A stretch of DNA of 39,513 bases from Pseudomonadota bacterium (GTDB lineage: Bacteria > Myxococcota_A > UBA9160 > UBA4427), in contig JAKSBN010000381.1 of the NCBI GenBank assembly GCA_022361175.1, positions 1-39,513 of the forward strand, in the 5' to 3' direction. A program made the position numbers and the translations under genes. Shown piece after piece: positions 23,225 to 31,407 of this stretch; position 1 is the stretch's first letter; the number at the start of each line of letters is the position of its first letter. Below the pieces are notes generated by a model, which worked only from the letters and a program-made list of their open reading frames with translations, did not search any database and was not told where the DNA came from.

Positions 23225-24109
23225 TCAGGCGGCGTCGAGGCTGCCCGTTTCGCTGTGGAACCGCGGAGCGAGCTGCTGCAGCGTCTGCCCCCCCGAGAGC
23301 GCGCGAACCTCCCGGCTCAGGTGGGCTTGGTCGTGGTAGCCACAGGCCAACGCCACGTCGCTCCAAGCCATGGCAGGCCGGCTCCTCACCAGCTCCATCG
23401 CGTGGTCGAAGCGCAGCACCCGCGCCACGAGCTTGGGCGGCAGGCCCACCACCTCTCGAAATCCCGCCACCAGGCGCTTGCGACTCCAGCCGAGACGCCC
23501 CGACAGCTCGCCGATCCGGAGCGTGCCGCGGCTCTCGTGCAACCACCGCCAGGCCTCGACCAGTTCCGGCGGCAGCAGGCCGCTTCGGGCGAGAACGCGC
23601 TGTGTGAAGAGCCGGTCCAGGAGGCCGAACGACGCGTCGAGACCGCGGCTCTCGGCCAGGCGACCCGCCCATTCTCCAGTCAGAGGTCCCAACAAGTCGT
23701 CTAGAGACAGCACGCGGTTCGCGGTCTCCTGCATTGGCAGCCCGCCCAGCAGGACGTGGGCGCCCAAGGGGGTCAGGAGTGCCTCGACACCCCGCTGGCG
23801 ACCTTCGGCGCAGGTCCGGGCGGGCTGTGTGTGGAGCCCCGCCAGGAAGCCCTGCCCTGCTCCGAACCGCTGCCGACCGCTCCTGCCCGGATCGCCGACC
23901 TCGAGAGCGCCACCCAGACACAGGATGAACGTCACGTCCCGGTGCGGCAGGTGCTGCATCGGGGCGGGCGGCGCGCGGTTCTCGTCGAACAGGCTGTAGC
24001 CGCGCACGAAGGGCCGAAGCGGAGGTGCGGCGGCGATCAGCGCCATCTCGAGCCGGCCGCCTTCGGACTCGTCGCACAGCGTCAGCGGCCGCTCTGTGGG
24101 GTACTCCAT
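23225..24109 (-). CDS. AraC-family transcriptional regulator
   Basis: 294 residues. The C-terminal 100 residues carry two helix-turn-helix units: LRIGELSGRLGWSRKRLVAGF is the first, and WSDVALACGYHDQAHLSREV is the second, with the typical GYxDQAHLSREF-like signature of HTH_18. The N-terminal part (about 15-150) is a cupin-like ligand domain with PLRPFVRGYSLFDE and HRDVTFILCLGGALEV. AraC proteins of this size usually activate adjacent genes in response to a small molecule. Likely targets are the VOC gene downstream and perhaps itself; it is also divergent from the 7TM gene at 24220. The inducer cannot be predicted. Confidence 0.93.
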   Translation of the reverse strand: MEYPTERPLTLCDESEGGRLEMALIAAAPPLRPFVRGYSLFDENRAPPAPMQHLPHRDVTFILCLGGALEVGDPGRSGRQRFGAGQGFLAGLHTQPARTCAEGRQRGVEALLTPLGAHVLLGGLPMQETANRVLSLDDLLGPLTGEWAGRLAESRGLDASFGLLDRLFTQRVLARSGLLPPELVEAWRWLHESRGTLRIGELSGRLGWSRKRLVAGFREVVGLPPKLVARVLRFDHAMELVRSRPAMAWSDVALACGYHDQAHLSREVRALSGGQTLQQLAPRFHSETGSLDAA

Positions 24110-24219
24110 GGCGCGCCCTCGCTCGCCTCAACGTACGGGAATCACGGCCGTTTCGCTCGCCCCAGCACGCGGGCGAGGAAACCCTCCGGCGTGCCCCGGG
24201 GCACGCCGATGGGGCGTAC

Positions 24220-25002
24220 GTGCAGTGGCTACTCCTCGTCTCCAATGTCGTGACCATCAGCGCCGGGACGATCCTCGGCACCGTGCTCCTGCTGCGCGCG
24301 CGGCGCAGATGGGATCTCCCGACGTTCGCCATCGGCTTCGGCCTCTTCACCTTCGCCGTCTTCGCGCGCGGACTGGCGGTCGTTGCGCCCGCCGTGGGCG
24401 AACACTTCGCCCCCGAAGTCCAGCGCGCGGTGTTGACCGGCTCGACCCTCGGCTCCGGCGGAGGTCTCGTCGGGCTCGGCCTCTTCACTTGGCGCGTGTA
24501 TCGCGCCCGGTCCCGCGCCGGGCTGGTCGGCTTCGTCGTGACCATGGCGCTGACGGTCGTGACGCGCGCCGGCATCATCGCGGGCTTCTACGCCACCCCG
24601 GACGGCCAGGTCTCATGGGCTTCCAGCGCAGCGTGGGGCGGTGTGTCCGTGATGCTGTGGACCGCGCTGTGGCTCTGGGCCGCCGTCGAATCCCTGCGCT
24701 ACTTCGTCCTGGTGCGCCGCCGCCTGCGGCTCGGCCTGGCCGACCCGGTGGTCGTCAATCGTTTTCTGGTGTGGGGCCTCGGGTGCGGACTGTCGGGGCT
24801 GATCTCGGGGATCCTGATCCTCACGACGATGGCCGGCCTGCCGGTCTACACCCATCCCCTGCCCGCGCTGCTCTTGGCGGTCAGCGGCGTGGTGAGCCCG
24901 ATCACGTGGACGTTGACGTTCCTGCCCCCGGCGGCCTATCTGCGCTTCGTTCGCAGGCGCGCGCAGTCCGCCGCTCAGTCGGGCGGCGGCGCCGCCACGT
25001 AG
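24220..25002 (+). CDS. Seven-helix membrane protein of unknown family (paralog B)
   Basis: 260 residues with seven hydrophobic helices, from a GTG at 24220 preceded by a GGGG run. Residues 152-186 (LWAAVESLRY, RRRLRLGLADPV, NRFLVWG) match the same segment of the protein at 13435-14163, with about three quarters of positions identical. Both proteins begin with a helix followed by LLLRxRRR, and both end with FLPPAAY/FFPPARY. The rest differs substantially, so this is an old duplication or two members of a larger family. The C-terminal tail (RRRAQSAAQSGGGAAT) is disordered. It overlaps the convergent DUF2867 gene by 28 bases. No function is known. Confidence 0.74.
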   Translation: MQWLLLVSNVVTISAGTILGTVLLLRARRRWDLPTFAIGFGLFTFAVFARGLAVVAPAVGEHFAPEVQRAVLTGSTLGSGGGLVGLGLFTWRVYRARSRAGLVGFVVTMALTVVTRAGIIAGFYATPDGQVSWASSAAWGGVSVMLWTALWLWAAVESLRYFVLVRRRLRLGLADPVVVNRFLVWGLGCGLSGLISGILILTTMAGLPVYTHPLPALLLAVSGVVSPITWTLTFLPPAAYLRFVRRRAQSAAQSGGGAAT

Positions 25003-25631
25003 CCGGGCCAGGCGCGTTCGACCGCGCGCATCATGGCCGGGTAGACGATGTAGTGCCGGAACGGCGCGATCAGGGCCATGTAGAGGCGCCCCAGCCGGCC
25101 GCGCGTCTTCACGTAGACCGACATCTGGGGCGCCCAGTCGGAGTCGACGGGGGAGTCCGAGACAGGGGAGTCGGAGAGCGGCTGCCGGCCCAGGTGCAAC
25201 AGCGCGTGCACCGTGCGGTTGGAGATCTCCAACAGGGTCTCGTCCTCGCGCTGGTAGATCAGATCGAAGCCGGCCGGGCCGAGCCCCAACCCCGGCCGGG
25301 CGTCGGCGTCGGCCGCTTTCTCGTCGGGACGAAGGCGAGCGCGAAGCGTCGTCTCCCGGCAGCCCGGAATCGGCAGGGGCTCCGCGCCGTCGTCGAGCTC
25401 CCAGCCGAACCAGCGGCCCATGGCCTCTCGCAGGCGGAAGAGCAGTGAAGCCGGGCCGCTTCCGGCCAGCAGGCGCCGCTCGGCTCCGCGCAGGAACTCC
25501 AGGAAGCGGTCGAACGGAATCCCGGCTTCGATCCGGATCGGGTAGCGCCAGCTGTCCAGGAGCTCGAAATCGGACGCCAGTTCGTGAACCCGCCACGGCC
25601 GTTCGCGGTGCTCCGCCAGGGGACGTCGCAT
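24975..25631 (-). CDS. DUF2867 domain protein
   Basis: 218 residues, ATG at 25631 with GGAGG seven bases upstream. It matches DUF2867 (PF11066): the N-terminal PWRVHELASDFELLDSWRYP, the central GFDLIYQREDETLLEISNRT and the C-terminal YVKTRGRLGRLYMALIAPFR with HYIVYPAMMR. The fold is thought to be START/polyketide-cyclase-like. Role unknown. The stretch LSDSPVSDSPVDS (encoded near 25141-25180) is a short imperfect tandem repeat in an exposed loop, probably from slippage. It is divergent from the second FAD monooxygenase gene, with 174 bp between the starts, and its 3' end overlaps the 7TM gene. Confidence 0.85.
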   Translation of the reverse strand: MRRPLAEHRERPWRVHELASDFELLDSWRYPIRIEAGIPFDRFLEFLRGAERRLLAGSGPASLLFRLREAMGRWFGWELDDGAEPLPIPGCRETTLRARLRPDEKAADADARPGLGLGPAGFDLIYQREDETLLEISNRTVHALLHLGRQPLSDSPVSDSPVDSDWAPQMSVYVKTRGRLGRLYMALIAPFRHYIVYPAMMRAVERAWPGYVAAPPPD

Positions 25632-25708
25632 ACAGGACCTCCGGGGCGCGCGCAGGTTGACTGTATAGGCGACGCCCGAGTTCGGAGCGAGGCCCGTGAC
25701 TGCAGCAC

Positions 25709-25720
25709 TTCGTTGACGAA
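25709..25720. promoter_or_regulatory. Short palindrome between DUF2867 and FAD monooxygenase genes
   Basis: TTCGTTGACGAA has perfect 5-bp arms (TTCGT/ACGAA) with a two-base centre and sits in the middle of the 174-bp divergent region. A shared operator for both genes is possible. It is short enough to occur by chance. Confidence 0.28.
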
Positions 25721-25805
25721 AGTCGCCGCTGCCTCTACCTCTATGCCCGCTGCGGCTTTCTCTGCCGTGGGGGACGGGACGGAACCCAGTCGGCAAGGAG
25801 CCGCC

Positions 25806-27362
25806 GTGAACACTCGCATCGACAGCGAAAACAGGCCCGACCACGAAGTCGTCGTGATCGGCGCCGGACCCGGCGGGATCGCCGCCGGTGTGCTTCTCCA
25901 GCGGGCGGGAATCGACGACTTCGCCATCTTCGAACGCGCCGACGGCGTGGGAGGAAGCTGGCGCGACAACGACTACCCGGGCATCGGCGTCGACGTTCCC
26001 TGCCTGGGCTACCAGTACTCCTTCGCCCGCAAGCACGACTGGAGCCGCCTGTTTCCGAAGGGCCACGAGATCCACGAATACCTGGTGGACGTGGTGGCGC
26101 GCTTCGGATTGGCGCCCCACCTGCGCTTCGGTGCCGAGATCGTGCGCGAGACCTGGGACGACCAGCGACACCACTGGCGACTGGAACTCGGCGGCGGCGA
26201 GGTCGTCACCGCGCGCTTCGTCGTCAGCGCGGTGGGCGCCTTCATCCGACCCAAGGAAGACGTGGGGATCCCGGGCGTCGAGGACTTCGAGGGCAAGGTC
26301 CAGCGCCCCACCCAGTGGGACCACGGCGCCGTCCTGGCCGGCAAGCGGGTGGCGGTGATCGGGACCGGCGCCAGCTCCGTGCAGATCTCGCCCGCCATCG
26401 CACCGCAGGTGGATCGGCTGTCGGTCTTCCAACGGACGCCGGTCTGGTGTATTCCCAAGGCGGATCTCCGCTTCGCTCCCTGGTTCCAGCGGCTGCTGCG
26501 CCTGCCCGGAGCCGGTGCGCTGATCCACGGCCTGGGGCTCGTGGCCGTGGAGCTGGGCACGCGGGTGCTGGTCTCGACGCCGCTGCCGCTGGCCAAGCTC
26601 ATGATGCGCGGCCTCGACGCCTTCGCGAAGCGCGCCTACGGCGCGTACATCCGCTCGGTGGTGAAGGATCCCGAGACGGCTGCGGCCCTGACGCCCGAGT
26701 ACGGTCCGCTCGGCAAGCGGCCCACCATCTCGAACGCGTACCTGCAGGCGTTCAACCGCGATAACACCGAGCTGGTGACGACCCCCATCGAGACCCTCAC
26801 CAAGAAGGGCCTCCGCACCCGCGATGGGATCGAGCACGAGTTCGACATGATCGTGTTGGCCACCGGCTACGAGCTCTTCTCCGATCCAGAGACGTACCGC
26901 CCCGGCACCATCGTGGGCCGGGACGGCTTCGACCTGGGCGCCTTCTACGCCGAGCACGGACTTCAGGCCTACGAGAGCGTGTCCGTCCCGCAGCTGCCCA
27001 ACCGTTGGATGCTGGTGGGTCCCTACTCGTGGACGGGCACGGGTTGGCACTTCATGGTGGAGACCTCCGCCGGCCACGCCATCCGGGTGATCCGCGAGGC
27101 GCGGCGGCGCGGCGCCACGCGCGCGGAGATTCGCCAGCCCGTGCACGATGCCTACCACGCCCGGCTCCGGCGACGCGGCCGAGCCGTGCACCACTACTTC
27201 GCCGTCCAGAACCGCGGCCTGCGGACCTACTACGTGAACTCGCAGGGCGATACGCCCTACCTGCGCCCCTTCACGGCCTTCGAGACGCTGTGGCGGAGCC
27301 GCACCTTTCCTCTGGACGACTACGCCTACGCCTCCCAGGCGTCCGGGCCGCGCGACCCCTAG
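25806..27362 (+). CDS. FAD-dependent monooxygenase with altered BVMO fingerprint
   Basis: 518 residues, GTG at 25806 with AAGGAG six bases upstream. The FAD motif is IGAGPGGIA (18-26), then FERADGVGGSWRDNDYPGIG. The NADPH motif is VIGTGASSVQ. The Baeyer-Villiger fingerprint at 161-171 reads FEGKVQRPTQW-D: F, G and W-D are kept, but the usual His is Arg at position 167. The C-terminal half (PQLPNRWMLVGPYSWTGTGW) is normal for class B flavin monooxygenases. It may therefore be a hydroxylase or oxidase of the same fold rather than a classical Baeyer-Villiger enzyme. Divergent from the DUF2867 gene. Substrate unknown; a lipophilic one is likely for this subfamily. Confidence 0.9.
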   Translation: MNTRIDSENRPDHEVVVIGAGPGGIAAGVLLQRAGIDDFAIFERADGVGGSWRDNDYPGIGVDVPCLGYQYSFARKHDWSRLFPKGHEIHEYLVDVVARFGLAPHLRFGAEIVRETWDDQRHHWRLELGGGEVVTARFVVSAVGAFIRPKEDVGIPGVEDFEGKVQRPTQWDHGAVLAGKRVAVIGTGASSVQISPAIAPQVDRLSVFQRTPVWCIPKADLRFAPWFQRLLRLPGAGALIHGLGLVAVELGTRVLVSTPLPLAKLMMRGLDAFAKRAYGAYIRSVVKDPETAAALTPEYGPLGKRPTISNAYLQAFNRDNTELVTTPIETLTKKGLRTRDGIEHEFDMIVLATGYELFSDPETYRPGTIVGRDGFDLGAFYAEHGLQAYESVSVPQLPNRWMLVGPYSWTGTGWHFMVETSAGHAIRVIREARRRGATRAEIRQPVHDAYHARLRRRGRAVHHYFAVQNRGLRTYYVNSQGDTPYLRPFTAFETLWRSRTFPLDDYAYASQASGPRDP

Positions 27363-27380
27363 CGCAGCACCGCAGCCCGC

Positions 27381-28235
27381 TCACTCCTCCAGCGACGAAC
27401 GGCGCGGAAGGCGTTTGCGCGCACCCGCGAGCCGCCGCCGACGGGCCGCGGGCACCTCGCGCTGCCAGGCCCGATGGAGCCCGAGCCAGCCCTCGAAAGC
27501 CACCGCGGACGGAGGGGCGCCCAGCGCGAAGCCCCAGTCGCGAACCAGCGTTCGCAGCTGCGTGCGCGTGAACACGCCGCGCAGGCCCGCGCCGAGAGTC
27601 GGATGGGCGAACACCGCGGCCACGAAGTCCCGGTAGGCCTCGCGTTGGCGGGGCTCGACGAGCGAGCGCGCGCGCCGGGCCAGCCACAGCACCGCGGCAC
27701 CGGCCCGCGGCGCCGGCTCGAAATCCGCAGGCGCGAGCCATCGCGTGATCTCCACGTGCCACTCCGCCTTGAGCCAGAGCGACCGCACGCTCTCGGCAGC
27801 CAGCGGAAATCCGGCGTAGCGTTCGGCCGCACGGTCCTGCAGCACCACCACCACGTCGTGGGGCGGCCGCGGGGCCGAGACGAGACGTCCCAGAATCTCG
27901 GCGGCGCCGCGGAACGGAAGATTGCCGACCGCCGCATAGGGAGAGTCCGGCAGGGACACCTCGCCGAAATCCGCTTCGACGACCTCGACCCGCGAACTCG
28001 CGGCGAAGCGCTGGCGCAAACGCGCGCACAGGCCGCGGTCGATCTCGATCGCCGAGACGCGCTCGAAACGATGGGCGAGCGCGGCGGTCAGCGCACCCGC
28101 CCCCGCTCCGATCTCGATGGCACAGCGGGTGTCGGCGAATGCGATCTCGCGCAGCAGGCTAGAGGCCAGTGCCCCCCGGCGCAGGAAGTGCTGGGAGTGG
28201 CCGCCCTTGGGTGACCGACGTCGCTTGCCGGCCAC
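27381..28235 (-). CDS. Erm/KsgA-like rRNA adenine dimethyltransferase
   Basis: 284 residues. SQHFL (14-18) corresponds to the N-terminal QNFL motif of RsmA/Erm enzymes, EIGAGAGALT (41-50) is the SAM-binding motif I, AIEIDRGLCARL is motif II, and GNLPF (104-108) is the catalytic N-L/I-P-Y/F motif. Phe rather than Tyr at the last position, and the Arg-rich C-terminus (AARRRRLAGARKRLPRRSS), resemble Erm-type 23S rRNA methyltransferases of antibiotic producers more than housekeeping RsmA. It would dimethylate an adenine in 23S or 16S rRNA. It lies 77 bp downstream of the zinc-ribbon gene on the same strand and may be the end of that operon. Whether a second, canonical rsmA exists elsewhere is not visible. 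Confidence 0.85.
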   Translation of the reverse strand: MAGKRRRSPKGGHSQHFLRRGALASSLLREIAFADTRCAIEIGAGAGALTAALAHRFERVSAIEIDRGLCARLRQRFAASSRVEVVEADFGEVSLPDSPYAAVGNLPFRGAAEILGRLVSAPRPPHDVVVVLQDRAAERYAGFPLAAESVRSLWLKAEWHVEITRWLAPADFEPAPRAGAAVLWLARRARSLVEPRQREAYRDFVAAVFAHPTLGAGLRGVFTRTQLRTLVRDWGFALGAPPSAVAFEGWLGLHRAWQREVPAARRRRLAGARKRLPRRSSLEE

Positions 28236-28312
28236 GGAAGATCACCGTGATCATGAGGACTCCCCGATTCGAGCGGCAGAGTCTAGGCCAGATCCGACGC
28301 GGAGTCGGCCCC

Positions 28313-28594
28313 TCAGTACTCGACGCGGGCGATCAGCAGTCCGTCCTCGGCTCGGACCACCCGCATGCGGGTCATGCAGGCCATGCAGTAGACGCGGTCG
28401 CCTTCGCGCAGCTCCCGGGACGAGCGGATCACGACCTTGCAGACGGGGCACAACACCTCGTTGGGGGCGAGGGCGTCGCCCTCCCCCATCCAGCGCCGGT
28501 AGTACTTGCGGTACTTCCGGGGAACCTCGTCGAAGCCGCGGTCGTCGAGTTCGAAGCGCGCCCGCGGGCGCTCTGCCGGACTGGCGCTGCTCAT
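28313..28594 (-). CDS. Small zinc-ribbon protein linked to the diiron genes
   Basis: 93 residues with a charged N-terminus (RKYRKYYRRW) and a C-terminal zinc-ribbon-like module: CPVC at 49-52 and CMAC at 70-73, joined by a strand-rich linker (KVVIRSSRELREGDRVY). Four cysteines at this spacing suit one Zn or an Fe(Cys)4 rubredoxin-like site. The start ATG overlaps the stop of the diiron gene (ATGA), so translation is coupled. It may serve as an electron-transfer partner, structural subunit or RNA-binding factor; the first is suggested only by context. Confidence 0.78.
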   Translation of the reverse strand: MSSASPAERPRARFELDDRGFDEVPRKYRKYYRRWMGEGDALAPNEVLCPVCKVVIRSSRELREGDRVYCMACMTRMRVVRAEDGLLIARVEY

Positions 28595-29358
28595 GTGAAG
28601 CCCAGCCGCTCGACCGCATCGCGGTAGTCCCGGCCGAGCTCGTGACGCTCGCTGGCAGGTGCTCCCAGCTGCCGGAGCGTGTGCGAGAGGGCGTCCAACA
28701 CCAGCACGTCCAGCTCCGCGCGCAGCGGCTGCAGACGCTCGCGCAGCTTCGGATTGCGCCGAAGCTCGCGCCCGAGCTCGTTCTCACCGAACCCGATGTG
28801 GCGGCGCTCGTCCTTGACGATGCCGATCAGCACTTCCCGCGTCGTGGCATCCGCCTGCCGGGCGTGCCGCTGGAAGCCCGCAAACTCCATGGCCTCCAGG
28901 ACGACGTTCTGGGCGAAGAGGGCCGGCAGCCACTCGCCCGCTTCCACCAGGGAGAGCAGTCGGTCCTTGAACCGGAGCAGCGAGGGATTGGCCCAGCGCG
29001 GGATCTCCGCCTCGGGGTCTCGCACGCCGAGCTCGCGCAGGCGGTGGATCAGGACCTCCAGGTGGCGCCCCTCGTCGACGGTCTGGGTGGCGAGAAAGAC
29101 CTTGGTGGCTTGGTTGGGCGCCAGCCGGATGAGGGCTCCCGCCCCTTCGAGGGCGGCCGTCTCGCCGACGCAGTAGTTGCAGAGCGTCGAGACCAGGCGC
29201 TCGCGCTCGCCCAGCGCGATCTCGGCCGCCGGGGCATCCGGCCTGTGACCGTACTCGCGGCCTTCCAGATAGCCCTGGACGGCCCCGAACCAGAACTCGA
29301 ACGATTGCACCCGCTCGCGAAACTCGTCCTGAGGCAGCGAGTGGACGTCTTCGGCCAT
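28591..29358 (-). CDS. Diiron-carboxylate ferritin-like protein, copy 2
   Basis: 255 residues from ATG 29358 (a GTG at 29373, touching the upstream stop, is possible). It is a helical-bundle protein with a full set of six diiron ligands in the ribonucleotide-reductase-R2/monooxygenase order: E66, then E96-x2-H99 (VDEGRHLE), E155 (VVLEAM) and E184-x2-H187 (KDERRHIG). Its paralog immediately upstream has the same spacing. The closest general match is the ferritin-like diiron oxidase/R2-like group. The tyrosyl-radical site of R2 cannot be confirmed. Substrate unknown. It lies between copy 1 and the zinc-ribbon gene and overlaps the latter by four bases. Confidence 0.82.
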   Translation of the reverse strand: MAEDVHSLPQDEFRERVQSFEFWFGAVQGYLEGREYGHRPDAPAAEIALGERERLVSTLCNYCVGETAALEGAGALIRLAPNQATKVFLATQTVDEGRHLEVLIHRLRELGVRDPEAEIPRWANPSLLRFKDRLLSLVEAGEWLPALFAQNVVLEAMEFAGFQRHARQADATTREVLIGIVKDERRHIGFGENELGRELRRNPKLRERLQPLRAELDVLVLDALSHTLRQLGAPASERHELGRDYRDAVERLGFT

Positions 29359-29373
29359 CTCCGCCCCCGGCAC

Positions 29374-30264
29374 CTAGGGCCGCACCGGCGTCTGGTACTC
29401 GATGCCGATCCGCTCCAGGCGCAGCTTGAACTCCTTCAGGATGGTGTCCGAGAGCGCGGCCTCCAGCTCCTCGGGGTCGCTGTCCGCCAGCCGAACGCCC
29501 TGCCACTCGGCTTCGGACCGGACGGGCTCGCGGCCCGACTCGCGGATGATGCGGTCCACCTCGGCTGGCGAGGGGCCCTGTTGAAACTGGCTGCCGAACG
29601 TGGCGAGCATGTGATAGGACATGTCGCGCTGCAGCCGCTCGACGTCCGCCTTGCGATCCGGGTGCTCGCGAATCAGCGACCCGATGCGGTTCTCTCCGAA
29701 GCCCACGTGGCGCCGCTCGTCGGCAATCGTGCCCGAGAGCGTGTGCGCGAACTTGGGATTCGCCGTCTGGTTGGCGGCGTGCATCATCTCGAACACGTGG
29801 AAGGCCATGCCCTCCAGCACGACGTTCTGCCCCACCACGCCGGCCACGAAGTCCTTCTTGTCGACCGCTTCCAGCAGCACCTCGGCAAAGCGCACCAAGT
29901 GCGGGTTCGCGAACTGCCGGATGGTGCTCTCCAGGTCGGCCGGCCGAATCCCGAGATCGTAGAGCCGGTGGACGAACACCTCGACGTGTCGGGCCTCGTC
30001 GAGGGTCTGGGTCGCCAGGTAGCGCTTGCTGGCCTCGTCGGGTGCCGCGTTGATCAAGCCCGAGGACGCCGCCAACGCGCAGCGCTCGCCGACCACCATC
30101 TGCACCGTGGTCGCGATCGCCTGCTCCCGCAGCTCGTCGCTCTCGAGCACGACCGCCGGTTCCTTTTCGCCTTCTCCGTGGCCGTACTCCGTGTCCATCA
30201 GGTAGCCCTGGGGAGCGGACTCGAGCCAGTACTGAACGTCGTATCCCTTCAAGAAATCGGTCAC
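29374..30264 (-). CDS. Diiron-carboxylate ferritin-like protein, copy 1
   Basis: 296 residues, GTG at 30264 with AAGGAG seven bases upstream. Diiron ligands are E60 (VGERCAL), E90-x2-H93 (LDEARHVE), E151 (VVLEGM) and E183-x2-H186 (ADERRHVG). The E/ExxH/E/ExxH arrangement is that of R2-type ribonucleotide reductases, fatty-acid desaturases and bacterial multicomponent monooxygenases. The C-terminal 70 residues (ESGREPVRSEAEW onward) are an extension absent from copy 2. It is the first gene of a probable operon with copy 2, the zinc-ribbon gene and perhaps the Erm-like gene. Chemistry is likely O2 activation; the substrate cannot be inferred. Confidence 0.84.
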   Translation of the reverse strand: MTDFLKGYDVQYWLESAPQGYLMDTEYGHGEGEKEPAVVLESDELREQAIATTVQMVVGERCALAASSGLINAAPDEASKRYLATQTLDEARHVEVFVHRLYDLGIRPADLESTIRQFANPHLVRFAEVLLEAVDKKDFVAGVVGQNVVLEGMAFHVFEMMHAANQTANPKFAHTLSGTIADERRHVGFGENRIGSLIREHPDRKADVERLQRDMSYHMLATFGSQFQQGPSPAEVDRIIRESGREPVRSEAEWQGVRLADSDPEELEAALSDTILKEFKLRLERIGIEYQTPVRP

Positions 30265-30521
30265 CGGGGTCTCCTTCGTTCGTGGGCGCTTGCGCGTCAC
30301 CCCCATTCGATCGCAAGAGGCGTGCCGAGGCCCCTGCCCCTCGCAGGGCCCGCCCCCACTGGACACCTGGGGAAATGTGCCTCAGAGGCGGGACGGGCCG
30401 GGGCACGACGCGACGAAAGCCGCCAGACGGGGCATCTTTTGTGGGACAGTGATCGAGTCCGGGGCTCGCAGCTTTTCGGCGACTCCCCAACGGGACGGGG
30501 CTCCCAACGCAGGAGGCATCC

Positions 30522-31319
30522 ATGGCGCAGATCGACCGCTACACCCATGGCCAGTTCTCGTGGATCGACCTGATGACGCCCGACGTGGACGCCGCGGCGG
30601 AGTTCTACGGCGCGCTCTTCGGCTGGGAGGCCGAGCGTACCCAGGACGACGCGGGCGGCGCCTACGCGATGTTTCGCCTCGGCGACGACGCCGTGGCCGG
30701 AATGGGTGCGATGCCAGACGACGTCAAGGCGGCTGGCGTACCGCCGCACTGGAACTCCTACGTGACGGTGGACGACGCCGACGCCGCGGCTGCACGCGCC
30801 CAGGAACTCGGCGCCGAGCTCCAGATGCCGGTGATCGACATCGACGCCGACGGCGAGCGAGTCGGCCGCATGTCGATCCTCGTGGATCCGAACGGCGCGC
30901 GCATCTCGATCTGGCAGCCGGGAAACCACGTCGGCAGCGCTCTGGCGAACGTGCCCGGGACGTTCTGCTGGAACGAGCTGTGCGTACGCGACGTGGAGGG
31001 CGCGTCCAAGTTCTATCGCGAGCTCTTCGGTTGGGAGATCCTCGCGGGCGACGCCGAGAACGGCTATCGGGAGATCCGGGTGGGCGAGCGTCTGAACGGC
31101 GGCATCCTGCCGTGGACACCCGAGATCGGCGACCTGCCCCCGACTTGGTCGGTCTACTTCGCAGTGGAAGACTGCGACGCGGCGGTCGCGAAGGTCCGGG
31201 AACTGGGGGGGCAGCTGCTGATGGGCCCGGTGGACATCCAGCCCGGCCGCTTCGCCGTCGTCTGCGACAACCAGGGCGCCGTTTTCAACGTGATGCGCGT
31301 GGACCAGCCCGACAGCTGA
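30522..31319 (+). CDS. Two-domain VOC family protein
   Basis: 265 residues, ATG at 30522 with GGAGG five bases upstream. It contains two glyoxalase/VOC domains. The first is at about 8-135 (FSWIDLMTPDVDAAAEFYGA and LFGWE, closing with DPNGARISIWQP). The second is at about 143-262 (FCWNELCVRDVEGASKFYRE and LFGWEI, closing with DNQGAVFNVMR). The pattern matches the actinobacterial CFP30B/hydroxylase-like VOC group of about 260 residues. Metal ligands are not clearly conserved, which is usual in this group, and its reaction is unknown. It is divergent from the diiron operon across a 257-bp region in which I see no clear promoter. Confidence 0.9.
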   Translation: MAQIDRYTHGQFSWIDLMTPDVDAAAEFYGALFGWEAERTQDDAGGAYAMFRLGDDAVAGMGAMPDDVKAAGVPPHWNSYVTVDDADAAAARAQELGAELQMPVIDIDADGERVGRMSILVDPNGARISIWQPGNHVGSALANVPGTFCWNELCVRDVEGASKFYRELFGWEILAGDAENGYREIRVGERLNGGILPWTPEIGDLPPTWSVYFAVEDCDAAVAKVRELGGQLLMGPVDIQPGRFAVVCDNQGAVFNVMRVDQPDS

Positions 31320-31407
31320 ACCCGGTGCGCCTCTCCAGCCAGGGCCCGCTCCGCCGCGCGCGGATGGCGAGTTCGACGATCGAAGGACAGGAGCGGCGGC
31401 CGGTCGC

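Noticed and set aside
25141..25180. Tandem repeat GGGGAGTCxGA, considered as a repeat element
   Set aside because: It has only two imperfect copies inside the DUF2867 coding frame (SDSPVSDSPVDS loop), so local slippage is enough.
30265..30521. 257-bp divergent region between diiron and VOC genes, searched for an RNA gene or riboswitch
   Set aside because: No conserved structure, small reading frame or convincing promoter hexamers found; only scattered GC-rich short repeats.
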